A DNA stretch of 56,936 bases from Candidatus Omnitrophota bacterium (GTDB lineage Bacteria > Omnitrophota > Gorgyraeia > Duberdicusellales > 4484-171). Below the pieces are notes generated by a model. It ran no database searches. It was not told where the DNA came from and saw only the letters and a list, made by a program, of their open reading frames with translations. Where the stretch lies: the NCBI GenBank assembly GCA_020352775.1, contig CP070684.1:1099679-1156614 (forward strand), given 5' to 3'. Below are positions 18,031 through 26,103 of this stretch, piece by piece (the stretch's first letter is position 1; the number at the start of each line of letters is the position of its first letter). The position numbers were made by a program, and so were the translations under genes.

Positions 18031-19390
18031 GCTTAATGAGCTTATCGTAGGGACTGTGTTTTTTGTCTTTACGGGGGTGATCTTTTATCTTTACAGCGTG
18101 GATTTCTCTCCTTTGATTGTGGCCTTTTTTCTTGCCTTTTTTGCGCGCCACTTAAAGATTAAGAAGTTACCTTCCTATGTGGATTTGACATTAGTGGGAG
18201 CCCTGGCACTTTTGATTACCATTCTTACCACCGCTACCTTTAGACTTTCACCATATGCGATTTCTGCAATCGGGTTTGTGATGTTGGTAACCCTTCTCTT
18301 TGATAATCTGACACTTTCTTTACTTTATGCCCTTTTTATTTCTTTTCTGGGAGCAAGTGTAGATGGGGGTAATTTTAACGTAGCAGTGAGTCTTTTTATC
18401 GGCTCTCTTGTGGGAGCGGTTTTTTCTTTTAGAGTCAGACGCCGCTTTCAGGTGATACGGGCTGGTCTTTTAGCGGGTTTGGTCCAGTTTGTAGTGGCGT
18501 TTGTCATGGAGCAGCAGCAGGATTTCTTTGTAGGGGCACGCTTTGACTTTACGCTTTTAAGGATATGTCTTTTTAATGGAATCGGCTCCTCGATAGTTGT
18601 CCTTGGAATCCTTCCTATTTTTGAATTTATCTTTCGGGTGGTTACTAATATTTCTCTTTTAGAGCTCTCAGATTTCAATCACCCTCTTCTAAAGAAATTA
18701 ATCCTTGAAGCGCCGGGAACCTATCAGCATTCTCTGGTAGTGGCAAACTTAAGTGAGGCTGCGGCTGAGGCTATCGGTGCCAATTCTTTATTGGCGCGAG
18801 TTGGCGCTTATTACCACGATATCGGTAAGATGCTTAAACCAGAGTATTTTGTAGAGAACCAGGTTCCCCGCCGCGATATCCATAAGGATCTTAAACCTTC
18901 TATGAGTAAGTTGATTATTATTAAACACGTAAAAGAGGGGCTTGATCTTGCAAAGAAATACCGTCTTAATCCGCGTATCATTGATTTTATTACTGAGCAC
19001 CATGGCCGTTCTTTAGTGTATTATTTTTATCATCGCGCTAAAGAGCAGCAAGTTGAGGGAAAGCTTGAAGAAGAAGAGTATCGCTATCCAGGGCCAAAAC
19101 CACAGAGTAGAGAAACTGCGATTTGTTCTTTGGCTGATGCAGTGGAGGCTTTATCCAGAACGATGGAGGAACCAACCCCTGCCCGCATAGAGGAGATGGT
19201 AAGAGAAATCATGCGAAAGAAATTCATGGAAGGAGAGCTGGATGAGAGTAACCTCACTTTAAAAGACTTAGAGAGGATCACTCAGGAATTCTGCCGTATT
19301 TTAAATGCGGTTTTTCATACCCGTATAAACTATCCCAAGCATGAAGATAGAGATATCAAATCAACAAAACCTAAAGAGAATAGATTCTAG
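17999..19390 (+). CDS. PgpH-like membrane HD-domain phosphohydrolase without the extracytoplasmic domain
   Basis: A 463-residue protein with a polytopic N-terminal half (about seven or eight membrane helices over residues 14-213), followed by a cytoplasmic HD domain. Its metal ligands are visible: Y-Q-H (His244), Y-Y-H-D (273-274) followed by I-G-K, T-E-H-H-G and a late A-D. This matches PgpH/YqfF, the c-di-AMP phosphodiesterase encoded between phoH and ybeY in Firmicutes. The large extracytoplasmic 7TMR-HDED domain of PgpH (~250 residues) is missing here. c-di-AMP cleavage is inferred from family and context. Confidence 0.82.
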   Translation: MKISIAKKEVKLNELIVGTVFFVFTGVIFYLYSVDFSPLIVAFFLAFFARHLKIKKLPSYVDLTLVGALALLITILTTATFRLSPYAISAIGFVMLVTLLFDNLTLSLLYALFISFLGASVDGGNFNVAVSLFIGSLVGAVFSFRVRRRFQVIRAGLLAGLVQFVVAFVMEQQQDFFVGARFDFTLLRICLFNGIGSSIVVLGILPIFEFIFRVVTNISLLELSDFNHPLLKKLILEAPGTYQHSLVVANLSEAAAEAIGANSLLARVGAYYHDIGKMLKPEYFVENQVPRRDIHKDLKPSMSKLIIIKHVKEGLDLAKKYRLNPRIIDFITEHHGRSLVYYFYHRAKEQQVEGKLEEEEYRYPGPKPQSRETAICSLADAVEALSRTMEEPTPARIEEMVREIMRKKFMEGELDESNLTLKDLERITQEFCRILNAVFHTRINYPKHEDRDIKSTKPKENRF

Positions 19391-19769
19391 CCAGTTACGT
19401 AAATACATAACTAAAACATGCGCTATACTCCATAAACCCGCTGTTAAAATATCATTTCTTCTTTGCGATAATTCTCTTATCAAAGATTTAAACAAGAAAT
19501 TCTTCAAGAAATCCGGCCCCACCGACGTAATTGCTTTTCCTCTTAAAGACGAGTTTGACAAAGATTATTTGGGAGAAGTAGTGGTTTCGGTAGAGGAAGC
19601 AGTAAGAGTAAGTAAAAAGAACGGCATCAGCTGGCAGGAGGAACTGGTCTTATATATGGTGCACGGGATTTTACATCTAGTTGGTTATTGCGATAAGACA
19701 AAGAAAGAGCGCCAGATCATCGAGAATAAACAACAGCAAATAGTAGATAGTTTGTTTTTCAAAAGATAA
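19341..19769 (+). CDS. ybeY: Endoribonuclease YbeY with an altered zinc site
   Basis: A 142-residue YbeY, the metallo-RNase needed for 16S rRNA 3'-end maturation and ribosome quality control. The fold is recognisable from F-F-K-K-S-G-P-T-D-V-I-A-F-P-L. The zinc motif normally reads H-G-x-L-H-L-x-G-Y-D-H; here it is H-G-I-L-H-L-V-G-Y-C-D, so the first two histidines are kept and the third is Asp. Asp is an accepted third ligand in some metzincin-like sites. It overlaps the preceding gene by 50 bases, as expected from the phoH-pgpH-ybeY cluster. Confidence 0.88.
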   Translation: MKIEISNQQNLKRIDSSQLRKYITKTCAILHKPAVKISFLLCDNSLIKDLNKKFFKKSGPTDVIAFPLKDEFDKDYLGEVVVSVEEAVRVSKKNGISWQEELVLYMVHGILHLVGYCDKTKKERQIIENKQQQIVDSLFFKR

Positions 19770-19773
19770 AGCC

Positions 19774-20538
19774 ATGGTTAAAAAAGATTTAGGGTTCGTA
19801 ATCAAGCGTCATAATTTCAGAGAAACCAGCCTCATTACTACTATTTATACCTCACACTTTGGAAAAATAACAGGTATTCTTAAAGGATTCTATACTTCTA
19901 AAAGAGAATTCAGCTCTCCCTTTGAGAGGGGCTCACTTAATGAGATTACTTTTTATCCCAAAAGAAAAGAGATCTGGTTATTTTCTTTTGTGGATCTTGT
20001 TGATGATTATCCTTATTTGCGTACAAACATCTCTAAAGCCAAAGTAGCTTCGTTATTTTTAAGTCTGGTCGATAAAGTGATGCAGTTATGGGATGCTAAC
20101 CCTTTAATTTTTGACCTTCTTAGGCAATGCTTAACTGCCCTAGAGAAAGAAGATGAGCGTAAAATCCTTTACATTTTTCTTATAAAGTTTTTGACTCTTT
20201 CGGGATTTAAGCCCGAGATTAACCGCTGTCTTAACTGTCATGGTAACCTCGATGAAAATCTTTATTTTAGTATCTCAAGAGGAGGATTAATTTGTCAGAA
20301 CTGCTTTGATACGGTGCGCAATTTACAGAGAATAAGTAAAGAGGTAGCATCATCTCTTCTTTATATCCAGAAGTATGAGTTTACTCTTACGTTGCGCCTT
20401 AGGCCCTCGTTACAATGCGAGGTAGAGATGCTTAAGATTTTAGGAGAGTTTTTGTCTTATCATCTTGATATCGATATATCTGGTAAGCTTTTCTTACCCA
20501 AAGCAGTAAGTGGTAGAGGAATTAAAAATCTGATATAA
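19774..20538 (+). CDS. recO: DNA repair protein RecO
   Basis: A 254-residue RecO, the mediator that loads RecA on SSB-coated DNA with RecR. The N-terminal OB fold opens with F-V-I-K-R-H-N-F-R-E-T-S-L-I-T-T-I-Y-T; the mid-protein helical domain follows, and a zinc ribbon of two C-x2-C pairs (C-L-N-C near residue 150 and C-Q-N-C near 174) stabilises the C-terminal half. Placed right after ybeY, as in many bacteria (usually with era). The ATG follows the ybeY stop by four bases, with little Shine-Dalgarno. Confidence 0.93.
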   Translation: MVKKDLGFVIKRHNFRETSLITTIYTSHFGKITGILKGFYTSKREFSSPFERGSLNEITFYPKRKEIWLFSFVDLVDDYPYLRTNISKAKVASLFLSLVDKVMQLWDANPLIFDLLRQCLTALEKEDERKILYIFLIKFLTLSGFKPEINRCLNCHGNLDENLYFSISRGGLICQNCFDTVRNLQRISKEVASSLLYIQKYEFTLTLRLRPSLQCEVEMLKILGEFLSYHLDIDISGKLFLPKAVSGRGIKNLI

Positions 20539-20539
20539 T
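20531..20539 (+). promoter_or_regulatory. Extended -10 for a probably leaderless queF mRNA
   Basis: TGATATAAT at 20531-20539 is a full extended -10 (TGnTATAAT) lying over the end of recO. The queF ATG at 20548 is eight bases downstream, with no Shine-Dalgarno. The -35 region is not convincing. Confidence 0.5.
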
Positions 20540-20547
20540 TGTAGGCC

Positions 20548-20979
20548 ATGATTTATCCTGATAGAGCAGCTTCTTCAATAGAGGAGAAAGCAAAAAAGAC
20601 TGCGGGTAAGCTATTTTTACCCAAAGATATCGATGCTGGCATTCTGCAGACTATTGTCTATGAGTATCCTAAGCGTAAAATCACCGTAGAATTAAAGAGC
20701 GATGAATTTACCTGCGTTTGTCCGTTTTCTGGTTTACCTGATTTTGCCCACCTCACTATCCGCTATGTTCCCAGAAAAAAGCTCATTGAGCTTAAAGCGC
20801 TTAAATACTACCTTTATGCCTTTCGCAATGTAAAGGTCTATAATGAGCATGCTATAAATAAGATTTTAGAGGACCTTACAAAAGTACTTAAGCCTTATGA
20901 GATTAACGTGGAGGCAGAGTTTACTAGTCGCGGAGGCATAAAAAATAAGGTGAGCGCTTCTCTCAAAGCGAAAAAATGA
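20548..20979 (+). CDS. queF: preQ0 reductase (7-cyano-7-deazaguanine reductase, type I QueF)
   Basis: A 143-residue unimodular QueF that reduces preQ0 to preQ1, the substrate of Tgt. The catalytic Cys lies in F-T-C-V-C-P-F-S-G-L-P-D-F-A; the NADPH motif E-L-K-A-L-K-Y-Y-L and the segment R-N-V-x-V-Y-x-E-H also match. The length agrees with the short type rather than the two-module E. coli enzyme. With tgt at 2215, it supports queuosine synthesis in this organism. Its 3' end overlaps polX by four bases. Confidence 0.95.
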   Translation: MIYPDRAASSIEEKAKKTAGKLFLPKDIDAGILQTIVYEYPKRKITVELKSDEFTCVCPFSGLPDFAHLTIRYVPRKKLIELKALKYYLYAFRNVKVYNEHAINKILEDLTKVLKPYEINVEAEFTSRGGIKNKVSASLKAKK

Positions 20980-22688
20980 ACAGTCAAGACATTGCCCGCG
21001 TTTTTAAGGAAATTGCCGATATTCTGGCAATAAAAGGAGAAAATCCTTTTCGTATCCGTGCTTATGAGAAGGCGGCACAAAACATTGAAAGCCTGGGCGA
21101 TGAATTATTTACGCTTATAAAAGAGGATAAATTGACCTCAGTGCCTGGCATTGGAGCTGATTTAGCCAATAAGATAAAAGAAATTGCCGAAAGTGGAAAA
21201 TTGAAAGCCTATGAGGATTTAAAGAAAGAAATCCCCCCCGGCGTACTTGATATGCTTAAGATTCCAGGGCTGGGTCCTAAAACAGTGCATGCAATCTATC
21301 AGAAGTTAAAAATCGATACTATTGAAAAGTTAGAGAACGCAGCCAAGAAAGGAACCCTGGCAGAATTAGAAGGGGTGCGTGTCAAAACCATGGAAAACAT
21401 CTTAAAGGGAATTGAGCTTATCAAAAAAGGAGGAGAAAGAACCCCTCTTTATTTTGCCGCTAATATCGCTCAGGAATTCCTAAGCCAGCTAAAGAAAGTA
21501 AAAGAAGTAGATAAAATAGAGGCTGCGGGGTCGTTGCGCAGGAAAAAAGAGACAATAAGAGATATTGATATCTTAGTTACTTCAGAAGAACCTGCTAAGG
21601 TTATGGATACGTTTACCAGCCTTTCTATGGTTAAGAGAGTACTTGCTAAGGGCGAGACTAAATCTTCAGTGATTGCCCAGCAAAACAATATGCAGGTTGA
21701 TTTAAGGGTGGTAGAGAAAAATTGCTTTGGTTCGGCTCTTTTATATTTTACGGGTTCCAAACAGTTTAATATTAAGATGCGCCAGCTCGCAATAAAAAAA
21801 GGATATAAAATAAACGAGTATGGAGTATTTAAGGGCGAGATGCGTCTTGCCGGCAAAACCGAAGAGGAGATTTTCTCACTTTTGAAGATGGCTTATGTTG
21901 CGCCGGAATTACGTGAAGATCGGGGCGAAGTTGAGGCAGCACTAAAGGATTCGCTTCCTAAATTAGTGGAGCTAAAAGATATCAAGGGAGATTTGCATGT
22001 GCACTCTACCTACAGTGATGGCACAATGTCTATTGAGAAAATAGCAAATACTGCCAAAGATTTAGGATATGAATATATCGCAGTCACTGATCACTCTCAA
22101 ACATTAAAAATTGCACATGGTATGGATATAAAGGCAGTACATAAAAAGATTGAAGAGCTAAATAAGCTAAATAAGAAATTAAAAGGAATAAGGGTATTAT
22201 GCGGCATGGAAGTTGATATCTTAAGTGACGGTAAACTTGATTATCCTGATAGTCTCCTAAAAGAATTGGATATAGTTGTTGCTGCGATTCATAGTGGCTT
22301 TAAACAATCAAGAGAGCAGCTGACTGCGCGCACTGTCGCGGCCTGTAAAAGTAAATATGTGCATATTATTTCTCATCCTACCGGAAGGCTCTGGCCGGAG
22401 AGGGATGCTTATGATATTGATTTAGAAGAGGTTAATAGGGCTGCGCGCGATAATAAGGTCGCATTAGAGATTAATTGTTACCATAATCGCTTGGATTTAA
22501 ATGATTCTCATGCGTTAGCGGCAAAACATGCTAAAGTAAAACTTGCATTAGGTACTGACGCTCATATTCTAGAGCAGTTTCGCTTTATGGGTTTAGGGGT
22601 AAGTGTGGCCCGGCGAGCCTGGCTTGAGAAAAAAGATGTGATTAACTGCATGAAGCTAGAGGATTTATTAAAATGGTTAAAAAAGTAG
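20976..22688 (+). CDS. polX: Family X DNA polymerase with C-terminal PHP domain
   Basis: A 570-residue bacterial PolX. The N-terminal 8-kDa helix-hairpin-helix region (V-P-G-I-G-A-D-L-A near 50, then I-P-G-L-G-P-K-T near 95) leads to the nucleotidyltransferase palm (A-G-S-L-R-R, then D-I-D-I-L-V). The PHP phosphoesterase domain begins near residue 330 (G-D-L-H-V-H-S-T-Y-S-D-G), followed by T-D-H-S and H-P-T-G-R. Family members act in gap-filling repair, with 3'-5' exonuclease activity from PHP. It overlaps both neighbours. Confidence 0.95.
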   Translation: MNSQDIARVFKEIADILAIKGENPFRIRAYEKAAQNIESLGDELFTLIKEDKLTSVPGIGADLANKIKEIAESGKLKAYEDLKKEIPPGVLDMLKIPGLGPKTVHAIYQKLKIDTIEKLENAAKKGTLAELEGVRVKTMENILKGIELIKKGGERTPLYFAANIAQEFLSQLKKVKEVDKIEAAGSLRRKKETIRDIDILVTSEEPAKVMDTFTSLSMVKRVLAKGETKSSVIAQQNNMQVDLRVVEKNCFGSALLYFTGSKQFNIKMRQLAIKKGYKINEYGVFKGEMRLAGKTEEEIFSLLKMAYVAPELREDRGEVEAALKDSLPKLVELKDIKGDLHVHSTYSDGTMSIEKIANTAKDLGYEYIAVTDHSQTLKIAHGMDIKAVHKKIEELNKLNKKLKGIRVLCGMEVDILSDGKLDYPDSLLKELDIVVAAIHSGFKQSREQLTARTVAACKSKYVHIISHPTGRLWPERDAYDIDLEEVNRAARDNKVALEINCYHNRLDLNDSHALAAKHAKVKLALGTDAHILEQFRFMGLGVSVARRAWLEKKDVINCMKLEDLLKWLKK

Positions 22689-23641
22689 TTCTTTTATTCT
22701 TTGTTGCTTTTTCTGTCTCTTGTATTGGCCTTAAGCAAAACTATAAAAACACCTTTGTGGTTGCGGGTACCTATCTTGAAGTGACCTCTCCTTACAAAGA
22801 AGCCGCCGAAGTTGTGCATGAAGAATTTAGGAGGTTGGAGAAGATCTTTAATATCTATGATGAGGATTCAGAGATTTCTCTGTTAAATAAGACTTATCGC
22901 GTTAATTTTAGGGTTTCCTGGGAGTTGATTGAAGTTTTGATTTTGGCTAAAGAAGTTTATCGTATGACAAATGGTGCCTTTGATGTAAGTTGCGGGAGGC
23001 TATATGCGTTTTGGAAGGATTTGACAAAACAAAAAGATGTAGGAGAATTTCCTTCGCGAAAAGAAATTGGAAAGCTTAAAGCGCTTTGCGGCATGGAATA
23101 CATTGAGCTTAATCCCCAAAAAAAGACTGTAAGCATAAAAAGAGAGGGTTTAAAAATTGATTTAAGCGGCATTGCCAAAGGTTATATGGTGGATAAGGCA
23201 GTGGGTAAACTTAAAGCAAAAGGAATTGAGAGTGCCCTCATTAATGCCGGGGGAGATATATATTGCTTGGGTAAGAATGGAAAAAAGCCCTGGAGAGTAG
23301 GGATAAAAGACCCGCAGCAAAGAGGTGTTTTGATTAAGAGCGAAGAACTGCAGAATGAAGCAGTTGCTACCTCCGGAGGCTATGAGCAATTTTTTGAGTT
23401 TAAGGAAAAGAAATACTCTCATCTTATTGATCCCCGTAGTGGATTCCCAGTCAGCAATTCGGTGCTGAGTGTGAGTGTAGTTAGGAACAATTGTGTCACT
23501 GCTGATAGTCTGGCCACGGCATTTTTTGTGATGGGGCCAGAGAAAATAGAGAAGTTTTTAGCTAACAAGCGTTATAATATAAAGGTATTTGTGGTCAGTG
23601 AGAATAGTAAGGGCGAGAGAGAGGTTCGTATATTTCAATGA
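22673..23641 (+). CDS. apbE: FAD:protein FMN transferase
   Basis: A 322-residue ApbE that covalently attaches FMN to flavoproteins (for example RnfG/D or NqrB/C) outside the cytoplasmic membrane. It opens with a hydrophobic signal ending V-S-C, a possible lipoprotein cleavage site. Visible motifs: D-V-S-C-G-R-L near residue 103, D-L-S-G-I-A-K-G-Y, N-A-G-G-D-I, A-T-S-G-G-Y-E, H-L-I-D-P-R-S-G and T-A-D-S-L-A-T-A. Substrates (Rnf/Nqr) are not in the window. It overlaps polX by 16 bases and panB by four. Confidence 0.93.
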   Translation: MVKKVVLLFFVAFSVSCIGLKQNYKNTFVVAGTYLEVTSPYKEAAEVVHEEFRRLEKIFNIYDEDSEISLLNKTYRVNFRVSWELIEVLILAKEVYRMTNGAFDVSCGRLYAFWKDLTKQKDVGEFPSRKEIGKLKALCGMEYIELNPQKKTVSIKREGLKIDLSGIAKGYMVDKAVGKLKAKGIESALINAGGDIYCLGKNGKKPWRVGIKDPQQRGVLIKSEELQNEAVATSGGYEQFFEFKEKKYSHLIDPRSGFPVSNSVLSVSVVRNNCVTADSLATAFFVMGPEKIEKFLANKRYNIKVFVVSENSKGEREVRIFQ

Positions 23642-24468
23642 GTAAGATAAGCGTAAAAGATATTTCAAAGAGAAAGAAACGTAAAAAGATCACGATGCTT
23701 ACCTGCTATGATTATGCCTTTGCTCATATTCTGGATAGTACCGGAATCGATATTATTTTAGTGGGGGATTCCCTGGCAAATGTGGTATTGGGTCTTGATG
23801 AGACGCGTAACGTCAGCTTAAAGGAGATGCTCAATCATACCCAAGCAGTAGCCAGGGCAACAAAGAGGGCATTGGTAGTTGCAGATATGCCAGCAGTAAG
23901 TTTTAGGAAAAGAGGAGCCAGGGGTCTAGCGGATGGAAAAAAATTCATTAAGGCCGGAGCAGCGGCGGTAAAAGTAGAGTGGTTTAAGGGTTGTGAGCCA
24001 GTTATAAAAAGATTAATAAAAAGTAAAATCCCGGTTATGGGCCATATTGGACTTACTCCTCAGACCGCGCATCTTTTAGGAGGATATAAGGTTCAGGGTA
24101 AATCAAAAGAGTCTGCCTTAAAGCTCATTAAGCAAGCAAAGATTCTGGAGGATTTAGGGTGTTTCAGTGTGGTGCTAGAGTGTATTCCTTATCAGTTATC
24201 CTGTATTATTACTAAAGAGGTAAGGATTCCTACGATTGGAATTGGGGCTGGCAAATACTGCGATGGCCAGGTTCTTGTTTTATATGATTTATTAGGGCTT
24301 TATGAAAGAATACGGCCCAAATTTGTTAAAGTATATAAAGATTTATCTTCAGAGATTAAAAAGAGCATAAATGGCTTTGTCAAAGAGGTCCAGGAGAGCA
24401 GATTTCCCACCAAAAATCAAAGCTTTTCAATGAATAAAGACCAGCTGCGTCAAATCCCTCTAAAATAG
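23638..24468 (+). CDS. panB: 3-methyl-2-oxobutanoate hydroxymethyltransferase
   Basis: A 276-residue PanB, which transfers a hydroxymethyl group from methylene-THF to alpha-ketoisovalerate in pantothenate synthesis. Motifs: M-L-T-C-Y-D-Y-A-F-A near residue 20, V-G-D-S-L-A-N-V near 41, D-M-P, V-K-V-E-W-F-K-G, G-H-I-G-L-T-P-Q and the late G-I-G-A-G. It depends on the same methylene-THF pool as FolD and GlyA encoded here. No panC follows. It starts on a four-base overlap with apbE. Confidence 0.95.
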   Translation: MSKISVKDISKRKKRKKITMLTCYDYAFAHILDSTGIDIILVGDSLANVVLGLDETRNVSLKEMLNHTQAVARATKRALVVADMPAVSFRKRGARGLADGKKFIKAGAAAVKVEWFKGCEPVIKRLIKSKIPVMGHIGLTPQTAHLLGGYKVQGKSKESALKLIKQAKILEDLGCFSVVLECIPYQLSCIITKEVRIPTIGIGAGKYCDGQVLVLYDLLGLYERIRPKFVKVYKDLSSEIKKSINGFVKEVQESRFPTKNQSFSMNKDQLRQIPLK

Positions 24469-24519
24469 GTAAATTTGGCTATTTTCCAGGCATTTTAGCT
24501 AAAAATAACCTTATAATGA

Positions 24520-24548
24520 TTGACGCCAGCCTCTGCTTTTGATAATAT
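24520..24548 (+). promoter_or_regulatory. Sigma70-type promoter for purB
   Basis: TTGACG at 24520-24525, 17-base spacer, TAATAT at 24543-24548. It would give a ~20-base leader carrying the GGTAGGTGG Shine-Dalgarno just before the purB ATG at 24575. Confidence 0.7.
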
Positions 24549-24574
24549 AATAGCTCTCAAAGGTAGGTGGTAAA

Positions 24575-25867
24575 ATGATTGAGAGATACACCCCTAAAGA
24601 GATCGGCGCCATCTGGAGTGATGAGGAGAAATTCAAGAGATTTCTAGCGATAGAAAAATATCTTTGCGAGGCGCTCCAGGCCCGCAAGCAAATTCCTGCC
24701 GGGGTAAGTAAATCCTTTAAAAAAGTAAAAATCGATGTAGAAAAGATTAAAAGAATAGAGAAATCTACCCACCACGATGTCATTGCTTTCCTTAAATCTA
24801 TATCTTCGGCGTTAGGCAAAAATGCGCAGTATCTGCATTTAGGCATGACTTCTTCAGATTTACTGGATACCACTTTAGCCTGGCAGATAAAAGATGCTAC
24901 CAAAATCATTTTAAAAGAATTAGATAGTTTACTGCGTGAAGTTAAGAAAAAGGCTGTCAAATATAAAGATACTCTTTGTATGGGCCGCTCCCACGGGGTG
25001 CATGCCGAGATGTATAGCGCGGGATTAAAATTCCTTTATTTTTATAATGACCTCCTTAAAGAGCGAGAGCTTTTGGCGAATTCTTTAGGTTATGTTGCCA
25101 GTGGTAAGATCTCTGGAGCAGTAGGGACATTTGCGCATTTAAGTCCCAAGATAGAAGAGTATGTTTGTAAAAAAATAGGGATTGAGAATGCTTCCGTTTC
25201 AACCCAGGTTGTATCACGCGAAAGATTTGCGTATTATCTATCGCTTTTATCTTTAATCGGCTCTACTATTGAGCGCTTTGCTACTGAGATAAGGCATCTT
25301 CAAAGAACAGAAGTAGCTGAGATGCAAGAGCCGTTTTATAAGGGCCAAAAAGGTTCAAGTGCCATGCCTCATAAACAGAACCCGATTATTTGCGAGAGGA
25401 TGGCAGGATTGGCACGGTTACTGCGCGGCAATATGCTCATTGCTTATGAAAATATAAATCTCTGGCATGAGCGTGATATTTCACATTCTTCAGCAGAGCG
25501 CGTGATTTTACCGGATTCTACCGCGGCCCTAGACTATATGGTTAAAAATTTTAGCGAGGTCATAAAGGACTTAAAGGTTGACCCCAAACAGATGCTTAAA
25601 AACATGGAGCTAAACCGTGGGATAGTCTATTCCCAGAAACTGCTCCTTAAGCTTATGAATAAAGGTGTTAGCAGAATGAAAGCATACGATATGGTCCAGG
25701 CAATTGCTTTAAAAGTAGTTAACAAGAATTCACAGTTTCAAACCGAGGTATTAAAAGATAAAGTAATCGGTAACTATTTAAGCCGCGCGGAACTTAAAGA
25801 AATTTTTGATCCCTACACGTATTTGCGCAATATCAGTGCGATTTATAAACGTTTCAAGCTAAGCTAA
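24575..25867 (+). CDS. purB: Adenylosuccinate lyase
   Basis: A 430-residue PurB, acting twice in purine synthesis (SAICAR to AICAR, adenylosuccinate to AMP). The fumarase/aspartase signature S-S-A-M-P-H-K-Q-N-P is present near residue 266, and T-S-S-D-L-L-D-T near 90 and R-S-H-G-V-H near 141 supply further active-site residues. It is transcribed from its own promoter (24520-24548) and precedes the purL operon by 236 bases. Confidence 0.96.
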   Translation: MIERYTPKEIGAIWSDEEKFKRFLAIEKYLCEALQARKQIPAGVSKSFKKVKIDVEKIKRIEKSTHHDVIAFLKSISSALGKNAQYLHLGMTSSDLLDTTLAWQIKDATKIILKELDSLLREVKKKAVKYKDTLCMGRSHGVHAEMYSAGLKFLYFYNDLLKERELLANSLGYVASGKISGAVGTFAHLSPKIEEYVCKKIGIENASVSTQVVSRERFAYYLSLLSLIGSTIERFATEIRHLQRTEVAEMQEPFYKGQKGSSAMPHKQNPIICERMAGLARLLRGNMLIAYENINLWHERDISHSSAERVILPDSTAALDYMVKNFSEVIKDLKVDPKQMLKNMELNRGIVYSQKLLLKLMNKGVSRMKAYDMVQAIALKVVNKNSQFQTEVLKDKVIGNYLSRAELKEIFDPYTYLRNISAIYKRFKLS

Positions 25868-25967
25868 ACATTTGAATATATCTGATTGGGACCAGACTCC
25901 TTCTTACCTTTCAGGGCAGTGCCTTAATGTGTATACACAAATCATTTATTTTTAATAAAAAGTTTTC

Positions 25968-25995
25968 TTGACAATTTTATTTAAATTGATATATT
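25968..25995 (+). promoter_or_regulatory. Promoter of the purL-purF-purM operon
   Basis: TTGACA at 25968-25973, 16-base spacer, TATATT at 25990-25995. Transcription would begin near 26002, just before a strong hairpin (26006-26051), leaving a ~100-base leader before purL. Confidence 0.72.
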
Positions 25996-26005
25996 AGGAA
26001 AGGAC

Positions 26006-26051
26006 AAGGGCGTCCTTTCTTTATGCGAGGAAGCAAAGAGGGGACGCCCTT
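26006..26051 (+). terminator. Hairpin in the purL leader, possible attenuator
   Basis: AAGGGCGTCC (26006-26015) pairs perfectly with GGACGCCCTT (26042-26051), a 10-bp stem with a 26-base loop, followed by a T-rich run. It lies between the promoter and purL, so it could terminate or attenuate the purine operon. It is also GGGGACG-like and may derive from the REP-type elements seen later. No known purine riboswitch core is visible. Confidence 0.45.
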
Positions 26052-26103
26052 TTACTTTTATTCAGGCGTGGGTAAGCAGAATTAAAATTTAAGGAGGAAA
26101 AAA

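Noticed and set aside
26006-26051. Purine riboswitch in the purL leader
   Set aside because: The hairpin is simple and the conserved purine-riboswitch junction bases are not seen.
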